Shown piece after piece: positions 62,771-64,000 of a DNA stretch of 64,000 bases. The DNA lies in the NCBI GenBank assembly GCA_036676295.1, contig JAKFDE010000030.1, forward strand, positions 1 to 64,000, in the 5' to 3' direction. The stretch comes from UBA4416 sp036676295 (GTDB taxonomy: Bacteria > Bacteroidota > Bacteroidia > B-17B0 > Aurantibacillaceae). Position 1 is the first letter of the stretch, and each line of letters starts with the position of its first letter. The notes under the pieces are model-generated. The model was not told the DNA's origin. It saw only the letters and a list, made by a program, of their open reading frames with translations, and did no database searches. The translations under genes and the position numbers were made by a program.

Positions 62771-64000
62771 GTGATAAAAGGAATTGTAAAATTTTTTGTA
62801 GTTAGTTCCGTATCTGTGGGGTTAATGAGCGTTGTAGTTGGTTCCAAAGCCAAAAACGCGCCATTAAGCAAGCCTCACTATTACTACAAAACACCAATTC
62901 TAACTGCTGATTCTCCGATAGTTACAAAAGATGACTTGTATTTTCCGTTTAATGATAACAACGGATCTCAACCCAATTATGATGAAACTAGTGGGATGTA
63001 TTTAAGTAATCCATCCAACATTAAAACAACTACTGAGTATAATCCACAAACCGGTAATTATGATATTAAACAAAAAATCGGGAATATGGATTATAGACCC
63101 GAAACTTATGTAGAATTTCAGGACTATCAAGATGAATTATTTAAACAAGCAGTAAAAAATCATTGGAAATCGAAGATCAAAGCCGAAGATCTTCAAAATC
63201 AAAATAAGAAAGGAACCATTCCAAAATTAACGGTAAACAGCGAGATCTTCGATCGGATTTTTGGTGGTAATCAGGTAGATATTAAACCAACAGGTACAGC
63301 AGAATTAATTTTTGCCTTGAACCGTAACAAAACGTTAAACCCTGCTATTCCTCAGCGTCAGCAAAAAGTAACCAATTTTGATTTTAACATGAGAATTCAG
63401 TTAAACTTAATTGGTAAAATTGGAGATAAACTTAAAATTACAACAAGCTATAACACCGAAGCTTCTTTTGATTGGGAAAACCAGATGAAACTGGAATATA
63501 CAGGTTATGAAGATGAAATTATCAAGAAGATAGAAGCAGGTAACGTTAACATGCCGCTTAACAGCTCATTAATTACCGGTAGTCAAAGTTTATTTGGGGT
63601 AAAAACACAATTGCAATTTGGCCGCTTAACTGCTACTGCTTTATTCTCGCAACAACGAGGTAAAAAACAAGAAGTATCTGTACAAGGCGGCGCACAAACA
63701 CAATATTTTAATGTAAGTGCCGATAACTATGAGGTAAACAAACATTATTTCTTAGGACATTATTTTAGAGATAACTATGATCAGTGGATGGGAACATTAC
63801 CTGTAGTATCCACACCGATCATTATCACCAAAGTAGAAGTATACATTACCAACCAAACAGGAAGTACTGATCAGGTAAGAAGCATTGCTGCCTTTTCTGA
63901 TTTAGCAGAAGATTCGACTCATGTGAATCCTATTTTAAGATCGGCCTCATGTGCTGCTCCCGGGTATGCTGTTGTTGATAGTGCGGGCGTTAATCCTCAC
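62771..64000 (+). CDS. sprA: T9SS translocon protein SprA (5' part)
   Basis: 410 codons stay open from GTG 62771 to the window edge. The N-terminus MIKGIVKFFVVSSVSVGLMS is signal-like; PHYYYKTPILTADSPIVTKD, YVEFQDYQDELFKQAVKNHW, FGGNQVDIKPTGTAELIFAL, NRNKTLNPAIPQRQQKVTNF and LKITTSYNTEASFDWENQM are strong SprA landmarks. SprA is the very large outer-membrane barrel through which T9SS cargo leaves. Alternative start ATG at 62825 would remove the positively charged start of the signal. ruvA-sprA adjacency is, as I recall, common in the phylum. More than 80 percent of the gene lies outside the window. Confidence 0.95.
   Translation, partial: MIKGIVKFFVVSSVSVGLMSVVVGSKAKNAPLSKPHYYYKTPILTADSPIVTKDDLYFPFNDNNGSQPNYDETSGMYLSNPSNIKTTTEYNPQTGNYDIKQKIGNMDYRPETYVEFQDYQDELFKQAVKNHWKSKIKAEDLQNQNKKGTIPKLTVNSEIFDRIFGGNQVDIKPTGTAELIFALNRNKTLNPAIPQRQQKVTNFDFNMRIQLNLIGKIGDKLKITTSYNTEASFDWENQMKLEYTGYEDEIIKKIEAGNVNMPLNSSLITGSQSLFGVKTQLQFGRLTATALFSQQRGKKQEVSVQGGAQTQYFNVSADNYEVNKHYFLGHYFRDNYDQWMGTLPVVSTPIIITKVEVYITNQTGSTDQVRSIAAFSDLAEDSTHVNPILRSASCAAPGYAVVDSAGVNPH

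Noticed and set aside
1..64000. tRNA, rRNA, CRISPR array, transposase or prophage
   Set aside because: No cloverleaf, array of direct repeats, or mobile-element protein was found on either strand by reading; a tRNAscan or CRISPR search was not possible.

Overview
The window comes from the chromosome of a Bacteroidota (Cytophaga-Flavobacterium-Bacteroides) bacterium, most likely an AT-rich, free-living flavobacterium-like or sphingobacterium-like species; I cannot place it below phylum with confidence. The evidence is the type IX secretion system (T9SS: SprA, PorP/SprF, a DUF4835/PorD-type protein and five substrates with type A or type B C-terminal sorting domains), DUF3078/DUF4835/DUF4468/DUF5723 families, a fused alpha-beta E1 dehydrogenase, absence of Shine-Dalgarno-like leaders, and repeated TAnnTTTG promoter boxes that fit the Bacteroidota sigma factor.

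Layout. 1-1 kb: end of a surface-polysaccharide locus (wlbA, wlbB). 1-8.4 kb: pseudouridine synthase, a T9SS substrate, DUF3078, coaBC overlapping the DUF4835 gene, and a secreted M43 metalloprotease. 8.4-15.2 kb: an operon-like run uvrB / small membrane protein / prmC / TonB-like protein, then hutH, a TIMP-like secreted protein and ppa. 15.3-25.5 kb (minus strand): a 1712-residue T9SS surface protein with a small secreted partner, a DEAH helicase, a 549-base gap holding a nested-palindrome element, and a DUF5723-TSP3-OmpA protein. 25.7-29 kb: prfA, pyrF, a membrane protein, then a short accessory block with inverted repeats and two tiny genes. 29-36.5 kb: MsbA-type exporter, YfhO-like membrane protein, two orphan genes, a membrane protein and dnaB. 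36.7-45.5 kb: TPR histidine kinase, formimidoylglutamase, DUF4468 protein, fused E1 dehydrogenase, msrA, an exported protein and rarA. 46-51.9 kb: a compact four-gene operon (lipoprotein, outer-membrane barrel, T9SS propeller substrate, GT-C glycosyltransferase). 51.9-64 kb: murB, bacilliredoxin, PorP/SprF with its giant T9SS substrate, cvfB, a LolE-type permease, rbfA, plsY, ruvA and the start of sprA.

How it fits together. The dominant theme is cell-surface export: SprA, PorP/SprF and the DUF4835 protein are machinery, and the large secreted proteins are cargo. These sit among ordinary housekeeping genes for DNA repair, translation, CoA, pyrimidine and lipid synthesis. Two steps of histidine degradation (hutH and a formimidoylglutamase) are present but far apart. 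No tRNA, rRNA, CRISPR array, transposase or prophage was seen. The most unusual non-coding signals are the multi-hairpin element near 22.7-23.07 kb, the inverted-repeat accessory block near 28.1-29.0 kb, and a set of promoters placed so close to start codons that the mRNAs should be leaderless.
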